Assembly: GCA_900107365.1 (NCBI GenBank)
Contig: FNPS01000003.1
Span: 1-64,000, forward strand
Reading direction: 5' to 3'
DNA from: Flavobacterium aquidurense
GTDB lineage: Bacteria; Bacteroidota; Bacteroidia; Flavobacteriales; Flavobacteriaceae
Length of the DNA stretch: 64,000 nucleotides
Position 1 is the first letter of the stretch. Each line of letters begins with the position of its first letter. The notes beneath the pieces were generated by a model, which saw only the letters and a program-made list of their open reading frames with translations, ran no database searches and had not been told where the DNA came from. The position numbers and the translations under genes are program-made. Below are positions 49,027-58,283 of this stretch, piece by piece.

Positions 49027-51777
49027 ATGAAGAATTTAAAAAACATATTATTCCTCTTTTCTCTTCTAGTGACGTTCATTTCAAATGGACAAATTGCTAC
49101 TGTACATTTGACTTGTGAAATGACAGAAAACCCATTGGCTGTTATTCAAAAACAACCCAGATTAAGCTGGCAATTGGTTTCAAAAGAATATAGTTCATCA
49201 CAAATCGGGTATCAGATTTTAGTGGCTTCTTCTGAAGAAAAACTGAAAAATGACTATGGTGATATCTGGAACAGCGGAAGAGTAAATTCCAGCAAAAATT
49301 TGCAGATTGCTTATGGCGGAAGTCCTTTAAAAACCGAAACCAAATATTTCTGGAAAGTGAAAGTATGGAATCAAACAGGTAAACTTTCTAAATGGAGTAA
49401 AACTGCTTTTTTCAGAATTGCACCAGATGAATCCGACTTAAATCCAACCTGGATTGGGGCGATTACAAAAGCCGATAGTCATTTGCCAGAAGGCAGAAAT
49501 TTTCATTCTGCAACGTATAAAAGAGAGAAAAAAGATGCCATAATCAATGCCTCAGATTCACTTTCACGCAGAAGTATCATGCTTCGAAAATCATTTACTG
49601 TTGCTAAAGAAATTAAGGAAGCTATAGTTTATATTTCGGGATTAGGGCATTATGAATTGACGCTTAACGGAAAGAAAATCGGCAATAGTGAATTTGCTCC
49701 TTTATGGACAGATTACGACAAAACCGTAAATTATAATACCTACGAATTATCGGCAGCCGAATTGCAAAAGGACGAAAATGTAATTGGCGTGCTGCTAGGA
49801 AACGGAATGTACAACACACTGGCAGAAAGATATACCAAGTTTTTTGTAAGTTTTGGTCCACCGACTTTATTCTTCAAAATGAAAGTGACGTATAAAGACG
49901 GTTCCGAAGAAATCATCAAATCAGATCAAAGCTGGAAATACAGCAAAAGTCCGATTACATACAACAGTATTTTTGGAGGTGAAGATTACAACGCCAACTT
50001 AGAACAAAAAGGCTGGAATTTGAAAGGATTTAACGATGCAAACTGGAAACCAATTATGGTTCAGGAAGCGCCAAAGGGAGTTTTAAGAGCACAGACTGCA
50101 CCGCCAATTACGATTCAGAAACGCTATGACATAAAAGAAGTAAAAGAGTTGAAACCTAACTTTTATGTTTTTAATATGGGACAAAATCTATCCGGATTTC
50201 CAACCATAAAAGTAAAAGGAAAAAAAGGGCAAACCGTTCGCGTTTGGGTCGGTGAAGGATTGAACGACGACGGAACAATTGGTCAGGGAAGATCCGGCAA
50301 ACCATACTATTACGATTATACTTTAAAAGGCAAAGGCGTAGAAGAATGGCAGCCGAAATTCAGTTATTACGGTTTTCAATATGTTCAGATTGAAAATATC
50401 AATTATGAGAAAAGCGAAGATAAAAATCTGCCGACGCTGGTAGATTTAAAATCGAATTTTATTTACAATTCGGCAGGAGAAGCGGGAACTTTTGAGTCTT
50501 CAAACGTAATTTTCAATAAAGCACACGAACTGATTAATAACTCCATAAAAAGTAATTTTCAGAGTGTTTTTACTGATTGTCCGCAACGCGAAAAATTAGG
50601 TTGGTTAGAAGAAATTCACTTAAACGGACCCGGATTAATGTTCAATTATAATCTGGAAAGTTATATTCCGGCGATCATGCAAAACATCGCAGATGGACAA
50701 AGAGAGGATGGTTTAATTCCGACTATAGTTCCTGAGTATGTAGTTTTTGGAGGCGATTTTACCGATTCTCCGGAATGGGGCGTAACCGGAGTAATTTTGC
50801 CATGGATGTATTATGAATATTACGGCGATGCTTCCTTATTAGAGAAATATTATCCGGTAATGAAAAAGTATGTTGATTATTTAGGGACAAAAGCGACGAA
50901 TCATATTTTGTCGTACGGTTTAGGAGACTGGTACGATTACGGGACGCACGCAGCAGGATATTCAAAAAATAGTCCGATTGCACTTTCAGCCACTTCGCAT
51001 TATTTTTATGGAGCGAGTTTGGTGGCAAAAGCAGCAAAGTTGTTGAGTAAAACAGAAGATATTTCGAAATATGAAACTTTAACTTCTGATATAAAAACGG
51101 CTTTCAACGCGGCATTCTTCAATCCGGAAACAAAACAATATGGCACCAACAGCCAGTTTAGTAATGCTGTTCCGGTTTATATGGATATTGTAGAACCGCA
51201 GTATAAAGCGGCTGTAATGCAAAATTTAATGGCAGATATAAAAGCAAAAGGCGACCGATTAACCACAGGTGATGTTGGAAATCGTTATTTGTTTCAGGCT
51301 TTGGCTCAAAATGGCGAAAACGAAATGATGTACAAAATGAACAATCATTACGATGCGCCGGGTTATGGTTTTCAGATAAAATTTGGATTAACGACTCTAA
51401 CGGAACAATGGGATCCGCGAAAAGGAAATTCATGGAATCATTTTATGATGGGACAAATTGAAGAATGGTTTTATCAAAGTTTGGCCGGAATTGTTCCGGA
51501 CAATAAAAAACCAGGTTTCAAACATTTCTTTATTCAACCGGAAGTGGTGGGTGATATGACTTTTGTGAAAGCAACTTACCAATCGATTTATGGAGATATT
51601 GCTTCGGCATGGGAAAAGAAAGAGGGAAAATTGATTTTGAAAGTGGAGATCCCGGTGAATACATCAGCCACAATAAAATTGCCTGTTTCGAAAAATACAG
51701 AAATAAAAATCAACGGAAAAGTTGCTAAAAATTTAGAATTAGGTTCTGGGAAATATACAATTGAATGTAAAATATAG
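49027..51777 (+). CDS. GH78 alpha-L-rhamnosidase (full length)
   Basis: 916 residues, exported (signal ~22). It has the standard large GH78 layout: N-terminal fibronectin-like domain (PRLSWQLVS, YFWKVKVWNQTG), beta-sandwich (IVYISGLGHYELTLNGKKIG type), then the (alpha/alpha)6 domain from ~490 with D517 in TDCPQREKLGWLEE and the acidic E528/E529. The C-terminal sandwich carries GNSWNHFMMGQIEEWFY before it. It hydrolyses alpha-L-rhamnosyl bonds by inversion. Of the two large GH78 proteins here it has the more canonical active-site loop. It lies between two CACGGAT-class palindromes. Confidence 0.93.
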   Translation: MKNLKNILFLFSLLVTFISNGQIATVHLTCEMTENPLAVIQKQPRLSWQLVSKEYSSSQIGYQILVASSEEKLKNDYGDIWNSGRVNSSKNLQIAYGGSPLKTETKYFWKVKVWNQTGKLSKWSKTAFFRIAPDESDLNPTWIGAITKADSHLPEGRNFHSATYKREKKDAIINASDSLSRRSIMLRKSFTVAKEIKEAIVYISGLGHYELTLNGKKIGNSEFAPLWTDYDKTVNYNTYELSAAELQKDENVIGVLLGNGMYNTLAERYTKFFVSFGPPTLFFKMKVTYKDGSEEIIKSDQSWKYSKSPITYNSIFGGEDYNANLEQKGWNLKGFNDANWKPIMVQEAPKGVLRAQTAPPITIQKRYDIKEVKELKPNFYVFNMGQNLSGFPTIKVKGKKGQTVRVWVGEGLNDDGTIGQGRSGKPYYYDYTLKGKGVEEWQPKFSYYGFQYVQIENINYEKSEDKNLPTLVDLKSNFIYNSAGEAGTFESSNVIFNKAHELINNSIKSNFQSVFTDCPQREKLGWLEEIHLNGPGLMFNYNLESYIPAIMQNIADGQREDGLIPTIVPEYVVFGGDFTDSPEWGVTGVILPWMYYEYYGDASLLEKYYPVMKKYVDYLGTKATNHILSYGLGDWYDYGTHAAGYSKNSPIALSATSHYFYGASLVAKAAKLLSKTEDISKYETLTSDIKTAFNAAFFNPETKQYGTNSQFSNAVPVYMDIVEPQYKAAVMQNLMADIKAKGDRLTTGDVGNRYLFQALAQNGENEMMYKMNNHYDAPGYGFQIKFGLTTLTEQWDPRKGNSWNHFMMGQIEEWFYQSLAGIVPDNKKPGFKHFFIQPEVVGDMTFVKATYQSIYGDIASAWEKKEGKLILKVEIPVNTSATIKLPVSKNTEIKINGKVAKNLELGSGKYTIECKI

Positions 51778-52282
51778 AACGCTGATGACACGGATTTACT
51801 TCGTAAAAATGCGGATTTAAACGGATTTTTAAATTTTTTATCCCGTAGGGATTTAATGTTGGTAGAGAAAAATTGTCTGAGTTATTTTGTCCCGTTAGGG
51901 ACTTAACAAAAGATCGAAATTTATATAGTCCCTAACGGGACAAATGAAAGGTAGGGGTTATTGGTCTACCGATATAAGATCCCTACGGGATAAAAAACGG
52001 ATTTTTAAATTTTAGTACCCCGTAGGGATTTAATGTTGGTAGAAAAAAAGTTGTCGGAGTTATTTTGTCCCGTTAGGGACTTAACAAAAGATCGAAATTT
52101 ATATAGTCCCTAACGGGACAAATGAAAGGTAGGGAATTATTAGTACTACCAATATGAAATCCCTACGGGATAAAAAAAATGCTTTTAGAATAATAGAATA
52201 AAGTAATAATACATTTAAAAAAATAAAAAAAATCCGCGCAAATCCGCGTCTTCGCTTTAGCGAATCCGTGTTATCCGCGTTC
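51777..52282. repeat. CACGGAT-class palindrome with a tandem palindrome nested in its loop
   Basis: The outer arms, GAACGCTGATGACACGGATT at 51777 and the complement ending ATCCGCGTTC at 52282, match the class at 48874-49007. Instead of a short loop they enclose the GTCCCGTTAGGGAC element at 51841-52172, with AT-rich spacer beside it. The gap between the GH78 and esterase genes is therefore entirely repeat. Confidence 0.85.
51841..52172. repeat. Tandem duplication (period ~177) of a nested palindrome
   Basis: Copy 1 runs 51841-51992 and copy 2 52018-52172. Each has outer arms CCCGTAGGGATTTAATG and ATCCCTACGGGATA, inner arms TTTTGTCCCGTTAGGGACTT and its complement, and TTAATGTTGGTAGA beside the left arm. 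The copies are nearly identical, so the duplication is recent. Relatives are at 12513-13112. Confidence 0.9.
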
Positions 52283-52309
52283 AATCTAAGCTTGTTAATA
52301 CACAATAAA

Positions 52310-53725
52310 ATGATGAAAATTAAAATATACCTATTATTATTCTTTACTGCGACATTTGCAAATGCGCAGGTAACATCTGATGAAAACTTTAGAAAACCAG
52401 TTTCAGAAACCCTGAAAAAGATCGAAACTATTTTTCATGTTACCATTAATGACGACAGAGGTTTATTAAAAGGAAAAGAATTAGATTATGCAGATTGGAG
52501 AATTGAGCCGGGTAATTTGGCGATTTCCTTAACGAACATTTTAGCGCCTTTTGAGTTGATGTATTTCAAACAACCCGACGGAACTTATATTATCAGAAAA
52601 TATGAAAACCATAAAGTTTCGGTTGATAAGGGAAGAGAGCGTTTAGATTATTTGACTACTTTATATTCGAATGTATCCGAATGGGAAAAGCGTAAAAAAG
52701 AAATTAAAGCGTGTATGATTACGTCTTTTGGTTTGGATAAAGCACCACCAATGCCGAAATCAAAACCAACTTTAACACCAAAAAGAATTTACAAAGATTA
52801 CAGTGTCGAAAATATAGGTTTGGAAATTTTGCCAGGCGTTTATGCAACGGGTTCGATTTACAAACCCTATCCTTTAAATAAAAAAGCGCCGGTAATCTTA
52901 ACGCCTGACGGACATTTTGGAGACGGAAGATATAGAAAAGACGAACAATACCGTTGTGCGATGATGGCCAAAATGGGAGCAATTGTAGTGAGTTATGACT
53001 TATTTGCCTGGGGAGAATCATTATTGCAATTCCCGGAACAAACTCACAGAAATAGTATTGCATCGACGGTTCAGGTTCTAACCGGAATCCGTTTATTGGA
53101 TTATTTGTCAACTCAAAAAAATGTTGACATGACGCGCGTTGGTGTAACCGGAGGTTCTGGCGGAGGATCGCACACGATGTTTTTAGCCGCTTTGGATGAT
53201 AGGATTACAGTTTCTGCTCCGGTGGTAATGGTTTCTTCTCATTTTTCGGGAGGTTGTCCTTGCGAGAGCGGTCGTGGAATTCATCTGTGTGGAAACGGAA
53301 CCAACAATGCTGAAATCTCAGCGATGATGGCGCCAAAACCACAATTAATTGTTTCGGATGGAAAAGACTGGACATTGGCAGTTCCGGAATTGGAATTCCC
53401 TTTTATTCAAAGAACCTATGAATTGTATGGTAAAAAAGATATGGTAGAAAATGCTCATTTTGCTAATGAAGGGCATGATTTTGGAGTTTCAAAACGTATG
53501 GCTTTGTATCCGTTTATGGCGAAATATTTAGGTTTGGATTTGAACAAAGTTAAAAATGCAAAAGGCGAAATCGACGAATCGACTTGTGTGATTGAACCGT
53601 ATGACAAATTATATGTTTTTGGAAATAAAACCGAAAATTTACCTAAAAATGCTTTGAAAGATATCGACAAATTATATGAAATGTTTGGCGAGAAGAATAA
53701 CAAGATTTATGAAGTTAAAAAGTAA
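52310..53725 (+). CDS. Alpha/beta-hydrolase esterase with STN-like N-terminus (BT1017-type pectin methylesterase candidate)
   Basis: 471 residues from ATG 52310 (signal ~20); ATG 52313 is equivalent. Residues ~25-100 resemble an STN domain, the short module of secretins and TonB transducers (SLTNILAPFELMYFKQPDGTY). The rest is an alpha/beta-hydrolase with triad S283 (GGSGGGS), D350 (VSDGKDW) and H389 (NEGHDFG), and a Cys-rich loop (GGCPCESGRGIHLCG) that may hold disulfides. The hydrolase resembles acetylxylan- and glucuronoyl-esterase-like proteins; in RG-II loci, an alpha/beta-hydrolase of this kind (BT1017, CE19) removes methyl esters from the backbone. I infer the same role. An acetylesterase role is the main alternative. 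Confidence 0.75.
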   Translation: MMKIKIYLLLFFTATFANAQVTSDENFRKPVSETLKKIETIFHVTINDDRGLLKGKELDYADWRIEPGNLAISLTNILAPFELMYFKQPDGTYIIRKYENHKVSVDKGRERLDYLTTLYSNVSEWEKRKKEIKACMITSFGLDKAPPMPKSKPTLTPKRIYKDYSVENIGLEILPGVYATGSIYKPYPLNKKAPVILTPDGHFGDGRYRKDEQYRCAMMAKMGAIVVSYDLFAWGESLLQFPEQTHRNSIASTVQVLTGIRLLDYLSTQKNVDMTRVGVTGGSGGGSHTMFLAALDDRITVSAPVVMVSSHFSGGCPCESGRGIHLCGNGTNNAEISAMMAPKPQLIVSDGKDWTLAVPELEFPFIQRTYELYGKKDMVENAHFANEGHDFGVSKRMALYPFMAKYLGLDLNKVKNAKGEIDESTCVIEPYDKLYVFGNKTENLPKNALKDIDKLYEMFGEKNNKIYEVKK

Positions 53726-53739
53726 GATAAAAAAAGATA

Positions 53740-53834
53740 GCCACGAATTCACGAATTATTTTTTAATCTGTGGCTATAGTAATTTGAGAAATTAAACGCA
53801 AAGAATAATTAGAGTCAATTCGTGAATTCGTGGC
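53740..53834. repeat. Intergenic palindrome, CACGAATT class
   Basis: Arms GCCACGAATTCACGAATT (53740-53757) and AATTCGTGAATTCGTGGC (53817-53834) pair perfectly. The loop contains ATCTGTGGCTATAG, a fragment of the CACAGATT class. Confidence 0.9.
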
Positions 53835-53850
53835 GAAAGAAAAATATATT

Positions 53851-56316
53851 ATGAAGTTAAGAAATAAAATAACTGCGATTTGTTTTGGAATTTTTTCGTT
53901 TGCAGCAACGGCGCAAACCAACAACGAATTAAAACTTTGGTACGATAAACCTGCTGCGATCTGGAATGAAGCATTGCCTTTGGGAAATGGTCGTTTGGGA
54001 GCAATGGTTTTTGGAGATCCTGCGGTGGAGCGTTTGCAATTGAACGAAGAAACCATTTGGGCGGGTTCACCAAACAGCAATGCGCACAATAAATCCATAA
54101 AAGCTTTGCCCATTGTTCGTCAGTTGATTTTTGATGGAAAATTTGATGAAGCACAGGAATTGGCGACGCAGGATATTATGTCGCAAACCAATGACGGAAT
54201 GCCGTATCAAACTTTTGGGAGCGTTTATATTTCGTTTCCGGGACATCAAAAATATACCAATTATTACAGAGATTTAGATATTTCAAATGCTACGGCAAAA
54301 GTAAAATACAGCGTAAATGGCGTTGAATTTACAAGAGAAATTTTGACTGCGTTTTCAGACCAAGTCATTGCGGTGAAATTATCAGCCAATAAACCGGGAC
54401 AAATTACATGTAACGTTTTCATGAACAGTCCTATTGATAAAACCGTTTCTGCGTCAGAGGGAGATCAAATTTTGCTTTCGGGAATCGGAACTAATTTCGA
54501 GAATCAAAAGGGTAAAGTTAAGTTTCAGGGAAGATTAGTTGCGAAAAATAAAGGTGGAGAAGTTTCTTCAAGCAACGGAGTTTTAAGCATTAATAAAGCG
54601 GATGAAGTAACACTTTATATTTCGATCGCGACCAATTTCAAAAATTATCAGGATATTTCAGAAGATGAAGTGGCGAAGAGCCAAGGGTATTTGGCGAAAG
54701 CCGAAACCAAAGATTTTGAAACCATCAAAAAAGATCATATTGCCTATTATCAAAAATTCTTCAACAGAGTTTCTTTTGATTTAGGAACAAACGATGCGGC
54801 GAAGAAACCAACAAACGAAAGAATCAGGGATTTCTCAAAACAATTCGATCCGCAATTGGCTTCGTTATATTTTCAATTTGGACGTTATCTTTTAATTTCA
54901 AGTTCACAACCGGGTGGTCAGCCTGCGAATTTACAGGGAATTTGGAACGATATGGTAACGCCGCCGTGGGACAGTAAATACACCACAAATATTAATGCCG
55001 AGATGAATTATTGGCCGGCAGAAGTAACCAATCTTTCAGAAATGCACGAGCCTTTTATTCAAATGGCAAAAGAGTTGAGCGTTACCGGTCATGAAACAGC
55101 AAAAATGATGTACAATGCAAACGGTTGGGTTTTGCATCACAACACTGATATTTGGCGTGTAACCGCTCCGGTAGATTCTGCCGCGTCTGGAATGTGGCCA
55201 ACTGGTGGCGCCTGGGTGAGTCAGGATTTATGGGAAAGATATTTATACTCAGGAGATAAAAAATATCTGGAAGAAATCTATCCGATCATGAAAGGTGCAG
55301 CCGAGTTCTTTTTAGATTTTATGATTATCGATCCGAATACAGGATATTTGGTGGTTGTTCCTTCAAGTTCTCCGGAAAATACACATGCGGGTGGAACTGG
55401 AAAAGCAACCATTGCTTCGGGAACAACCATGGACAATCAACTGGTTTTTGATTTGTTTACGCATGTAATCGAAGCTTCAAAATTGGTTGCTCCGGATGAG
55501 AATTTCAATAAAAAGCTAACAGAAGCTTTGGCAAAAATGCCACCAATGAAAATTGGAAAATACAGTCAGTTGCAGGAATGGCAAACCGATTGGGATAATC
55601 CGGAAGACAAACACAGACACGTTTCACATTTATACGGTTTGTTTCCGAGTAACCAGATTTCGGCAACCAAAACACCTGAATTATTTGAAGCTGCCAAGAA
55701 CTCATTAAATTACAGAGGTGACGAATCTACAGGTTGGTCAATGGGTTGGAAAGTGTGTTGGTGGTCGAGATTATTAGACGGAAATCACGCGTATAAATTG
55801 TTACAGGACCAAATGCATTTGGTTACAGCAGAACAAAGAAAAGGAGGAGGAACGTATCCGAATATGTTAGATGCGCACCAACCGTTTCAGATTGATGGAA
55901 ATTTTGGATGTACGGCCGGAATTGCCGAAATGTTGATGCAAAGTCAGGAAGATGCGATTCATTTATTGCCTGCTTTACCAAGTGTATGGAAAGATGGAAG
56001 CATTAAAGGCTTAATATCACGAGGTGGTTTTGTAATTGATATGACCTGGAAAAACAATAAAGTTTCTGAGCTAAAAATTTATTCTAAAATAGGAGGAAAC
56101 TGTCGCTTGAAAGTAGAAAATACTTTAACTGCCGGAAAAGGAACATCCATTAAAAAAGCAAAAGGGAAAAATCCGAATCCGTTGTTTTATGATGTAGAAG
56201 TGAAAAAACCGATTATTTCAGATAAAGCAAATTTGAAGAAAGTGGTGTTGCCAAATTATAATGAATATGATGTTCAGATGAAGGCGGGACAGACTTATAT
56301 TTTTAAAGGGAATTAG
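53851..56316 (+). CDS. GH95 alpha-L-fucosidase / alpha-L-galactosidase
   Basis: 821 residues from ATG 53851 (signal ~22). The N-domain signature LPLGNGRLGAMVFGDPAVER opens the family fold. In the (alpha/alpha)6 domain, N380 and N382 (TNINAEMNYWPAE), E576 (LQEWQTDWD) and D682 (QIDGNFGC) match the catalytic N421/N423, E566 and D766 of the Bifidobacterium enzyme. GH95 enzymes remove alpha-1,2-L-fucose or, in RG-II, alpha-L-galactose. With GH141 also present, the L-galactosidase role is the more likely one here. Confidence 0.93.
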   Translation: MKLRNKITAICFGIFSFAATAQTNNELKLWYDKPAAIWNEALPLGNGRLGAMVFGDPAVERLQLNEETIWAGSPNSNAHNKSIKALPIVRQLIFDGKFDEAQELATQDIMSQTNDGMPYQTFGSVYISFPGHQKYTNYYRDLDISNATAKVKYSVNGVEFTREILTAFSDQVIAVKLSANKPGQITCNVFMNSPIDKTVSASEGDQILLSGIGTNFENQKGKVKFQGRLVAKNKGGEVSSSNGVLSINKADEVTLYISIATNFKNYQDISEDEVAKSQGYLAKAETKDFETIKKDHIAYYQKFFNRVSFDLGTNDAAKKPTNERIRDFSKQFDPQLASLYFQFGRYLLISSSQPGGQPANLQGIWNDMVTPPWDSKYTTNINAEMNYWPAEVTNLSEMHEPFIQMAKELSVTGHETAKMMYNANGWVLHHNTDIWRVTAPVDSAASGMWPTGGAWVSQDLWERYLYSGDKKYLEEIYPIMKGAAEFFLDFMIIDPNTGYLVVVPSSSPENTHAGGTGKATIASGTTMDNQLVFDLFTHVIEASKLVAPDENFNKKLTEALAKMPPMKIGKYSQLQEWQTDWDNPEDKHRHVSHLYGLFPSNQISATKTPELFEAAKNSLNYRGDESTGWSMGWKVCWWSRLLDGNHAYKLLQDQMHLVTAEQRKGGGTYPNMLDAHQPFQIDGNFGCTAGIAEMLMQSQEDAIHLLPALPSVWKDGSIKGLISRGGFVIDMTWKNNKVSELKIYSKIGGNCRLKVENTLTAGKGTSIKKAKGKNPNPLFYDVEVKKPIISDKANLKKVVLPNYNEYDVQMKAGQTYIFKGN

Positions 56317-56325
56317 AGAGGTTTC

Positions 56326-56506
56326 CTGCAAGGTTTTCAAAACCTTGTAGGTATCTCTATAGATAAAGAATGTCTGAATTGCCTCCTGCTTTAGCTGGAG
56401 GAATAAAATTTAGACAAAAGTTTTTGGCTTTAGCCGAACTACGCATTTTGGCTAAAGCCATTTAAGATCATTTATTTTGACCTCCAGCTAAAGCAGGAGG
56501 CAATTC
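56326..56506. repeat. Nested palindromes of the GCTTTAGC class
   Basis: A hairpin CTGCAAGGTTTT/AAAACCTTGTAG (56326-56350) is followed by perfect 26-bp arms at 56376-56401 and 56481-56506 (GCCTCCTGCTTTAGCTGGAG and complement). Inside them, TGGCTTTAGCC (56425-56435) pairs with GGCTAAAGCCA (56450-56460). Inner and outer arms share CTTTAGC, so the inner stem looks like a shortened copy of the outer. Confidence 0.9.
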
Positions 56507-56548
56507 AAAACAGAGTAGAAAAATAAAATTTGAATAATAATTCAGAAT

Positions 56549-58111
56549 ATGTTACAAAATTTCAAATACAAAATAATAGCTTTCGTAATCCTGATTGCAA
56601 CTTTAAGCAGTTGCAAGTCCGGAGCAGGCCATTCAAAAAGCACTGCTGCAATTTTAAAACAGGAAAACTTCAAACATTATGTTGATTATTTCAACACGAT
56701 GGAAGATGAAAATTTAAAATTTGCTATTCCGAATGATTCTGCGTGGACGTGGATAGAAAAGAATATTCCGTTGTTTGAATGTCCGCAGCAAAATTTTGAG
56801 GAAATTTATTATTTCCGTTGGTGGAGCGCGAGAAAACACATCAAAAAAACACCACAGGGATATGCGATCACAGAATTTTTGGTAGACCGTTCTTATGCTG
56901 ATAAATACAATATGATCAGTTGTGCTTTGGGACATCACATTAATGAATTTCGATGGTTACACAATCCGCAATATTTAGAAGAAGATGTTCATTTATGGTT
57001 CAGAGGAAATGATGGCAAACCAATGAAAAAGCTTCGTACTTTTAGTAGTTGGACGGCTGATGCTTTGTACAATAGCTATTTGGTAAATAAAGATGATAAA
57101 TTTTTATTAGACATGTATCCGGATTTAGTGGCAGAATATGCAGCATGGGAAGGTGACAGAAAACGCAAGGATGGTTTGTTCTGGCAGTTTGATGTAAAAG
57201 ACGGAATGGAAGAATCCTTAAGCGGGGCCAGGAAATTCAGAAATGCTCGCCCAACGATCAACAGTTATATGTTTGGAAACGCAACCGCTTTGGCTAAAAT
57301 AGCAAAGTTGAAAGGTGACACCAAACAGGAAAGTTATTTTGAAGCGAAAGCCGATACACTCCAGAGATTGGTTGAAACAAAATTATGGAATCCTAAAAGT
57401 GAATTCTTTGAAACGTTTACAGAGAAAGATACTTTAGCGCAAGTAAGAGAAGCGATTGGATTTATTCCGTGGTATTTTAATCTTCCTGAAAAAGGAAAAG
57501 GTTTTGAAAAAGCGTGGGAGCAAATTAAGGATGAAAAAGGATTTTCAGCGCCATTCGGATTAACAACGGCAGAAAGAAGAAGTCCGCGTTTTAGAACACA
57601 CGGATCCGGAACCTGTGAATGGGACGGTGCAATTTGGCCGTTTGCGAGTTCACAAACCTTAACCGCTTTGGCCAATGTATTGAATAATTACGATCAAAAT
57701 TTTGTGGGTAAACCAGATTATTTCAAACAAATGAATTTGTATGTAGAATCACAATATTTCCACGGAAGACCTTATTTGGGAGAATATCTGGATGAGACGA
57801 CAGGATATTGGTTAATGGGCGAAAGAGAACGCAGCCGTTATTATAATCATTCGACTTTTAATGATTTAATGATTACGGGATTGGTAGGTCTACGACCAAG
57901 AGCAGATGAAAAGATAGAAGTGAATCCGTTAATTCCACAAGAAAAATGGGATTGGTTTTGTCTGGATAATGTTTTGTATCACGGCAATATCATCACGATT
58001 CTTTGGGATAAAACCGGAGAAAAATATCATAAAGGAAAAGGATTTAGAATTTTGAAAAACGGTAAGGAAATTGCGGTTTCTGAGAAATTGGAGAAGTTGG
58101 TTTCGGAGTAA
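56549..58111 (+). CDS. (alpha/alpha)6-barrel glycosidase lipoprotein (MGH1/GH63-like; GH142 candidate)
   Basis: 520 residues with a clear lipobox (LSSC, Cys22), so surface or periplasm anchored. The central region resembles the mannosylglycerate-hydrolase/GH63 family of toroids: YYFRWWSARKHI, RTFSSWTADALYNSYL, YAAWEGDRKRKDGLFWQFD and CEWDGAIWPFASSQTLTALA, which has the characteristic DG.IWP motif with an acidic residue. A short C-terminal beta-domain follows (YHGNIITILWDK). In RG-II degradation a GH142 toroid acts as a beta-L-arabinofuranosidase; this is a possible counterpart, but the family is not determined. It follows GH95 after a nested palindrome. Confidence 0.65.
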   Translation: MLQNFKYKIIAFVILIATLSSCKSGAGHSKSTAAILKQENFKHYVDYFNTMEDENLKFAIPNDSAWTWIEKNIPLFECPQQNFEEIYYFRWWSARKHIKKTPQGYAITEFLVDRSYADKYNMISCALGHHINEFRWLHNPQYLEEDVHLWFRGNDGKPMKKLRTFSSWTADALYNSYLVNKDDKFLLDMYPDLVAEYAAWEGDRKRKDGLFWQFDVKDGMEESLSGARKFRNARPTINSYMFGNATALAKIAKLKGDTKQESYFEAKADTLQRLVETKLWNPKSEFFETFTEKDTLAQVREAIGFIPWYFNLPEKGKGFEKAWEQIKDEKGFSAPFGLTTAERRSPRFRTHGSGTCEWDGAIWPFASSQTLTALANVLNNYDQNFVGKPDYFKQMNLYVESQYFHGRPYLGEYLDETTGYWLMGERERSRYYNHSTFNDLMITGLVGLRPRADEKIEVNPLIPQEKWDWFCLDNVLYHGNIITILWDKTGEKYHKGKGFRILKNGKEIAVSEKLEKLVSE

Positions 58112-58122
58112 ATCTTAAATTA

Positions 58123-58250
58123 TTTCACGCAGATTTTGCAGATTTCGGCAGATTTAATTTGATTTTTTTAATCTTGAATTCTATCGAAATGACAAAAGAA
58201 AAATTAAATCTGCGTTTATCTGCTCAAATCTTTTTTAAATCTGCGTGAAA
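58123..58250. repeat. Intergenic palindrome, CGCAGATTT class
   Basis: TTTCACGCAGATTTTGCAG (from 58123) pairs with AAATCTGCGTGAAA (ending 58250). Inner GCAGATTT and AAATCTGC units also pair, and the loop contains CTATCGAAATGACAAAAG, a fragment of the TTGTCATTTCGA class. Confidence 0.85.
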
Positions 58251-58283
58251 CAAAAATCACCGCAAAGCATTAAAAATAAAATT

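Noticed and set aside
51841..52172. CRISPR-like array
   Set aside because: Only two units, internally palindromic, with no unique spacers and no cas genes.
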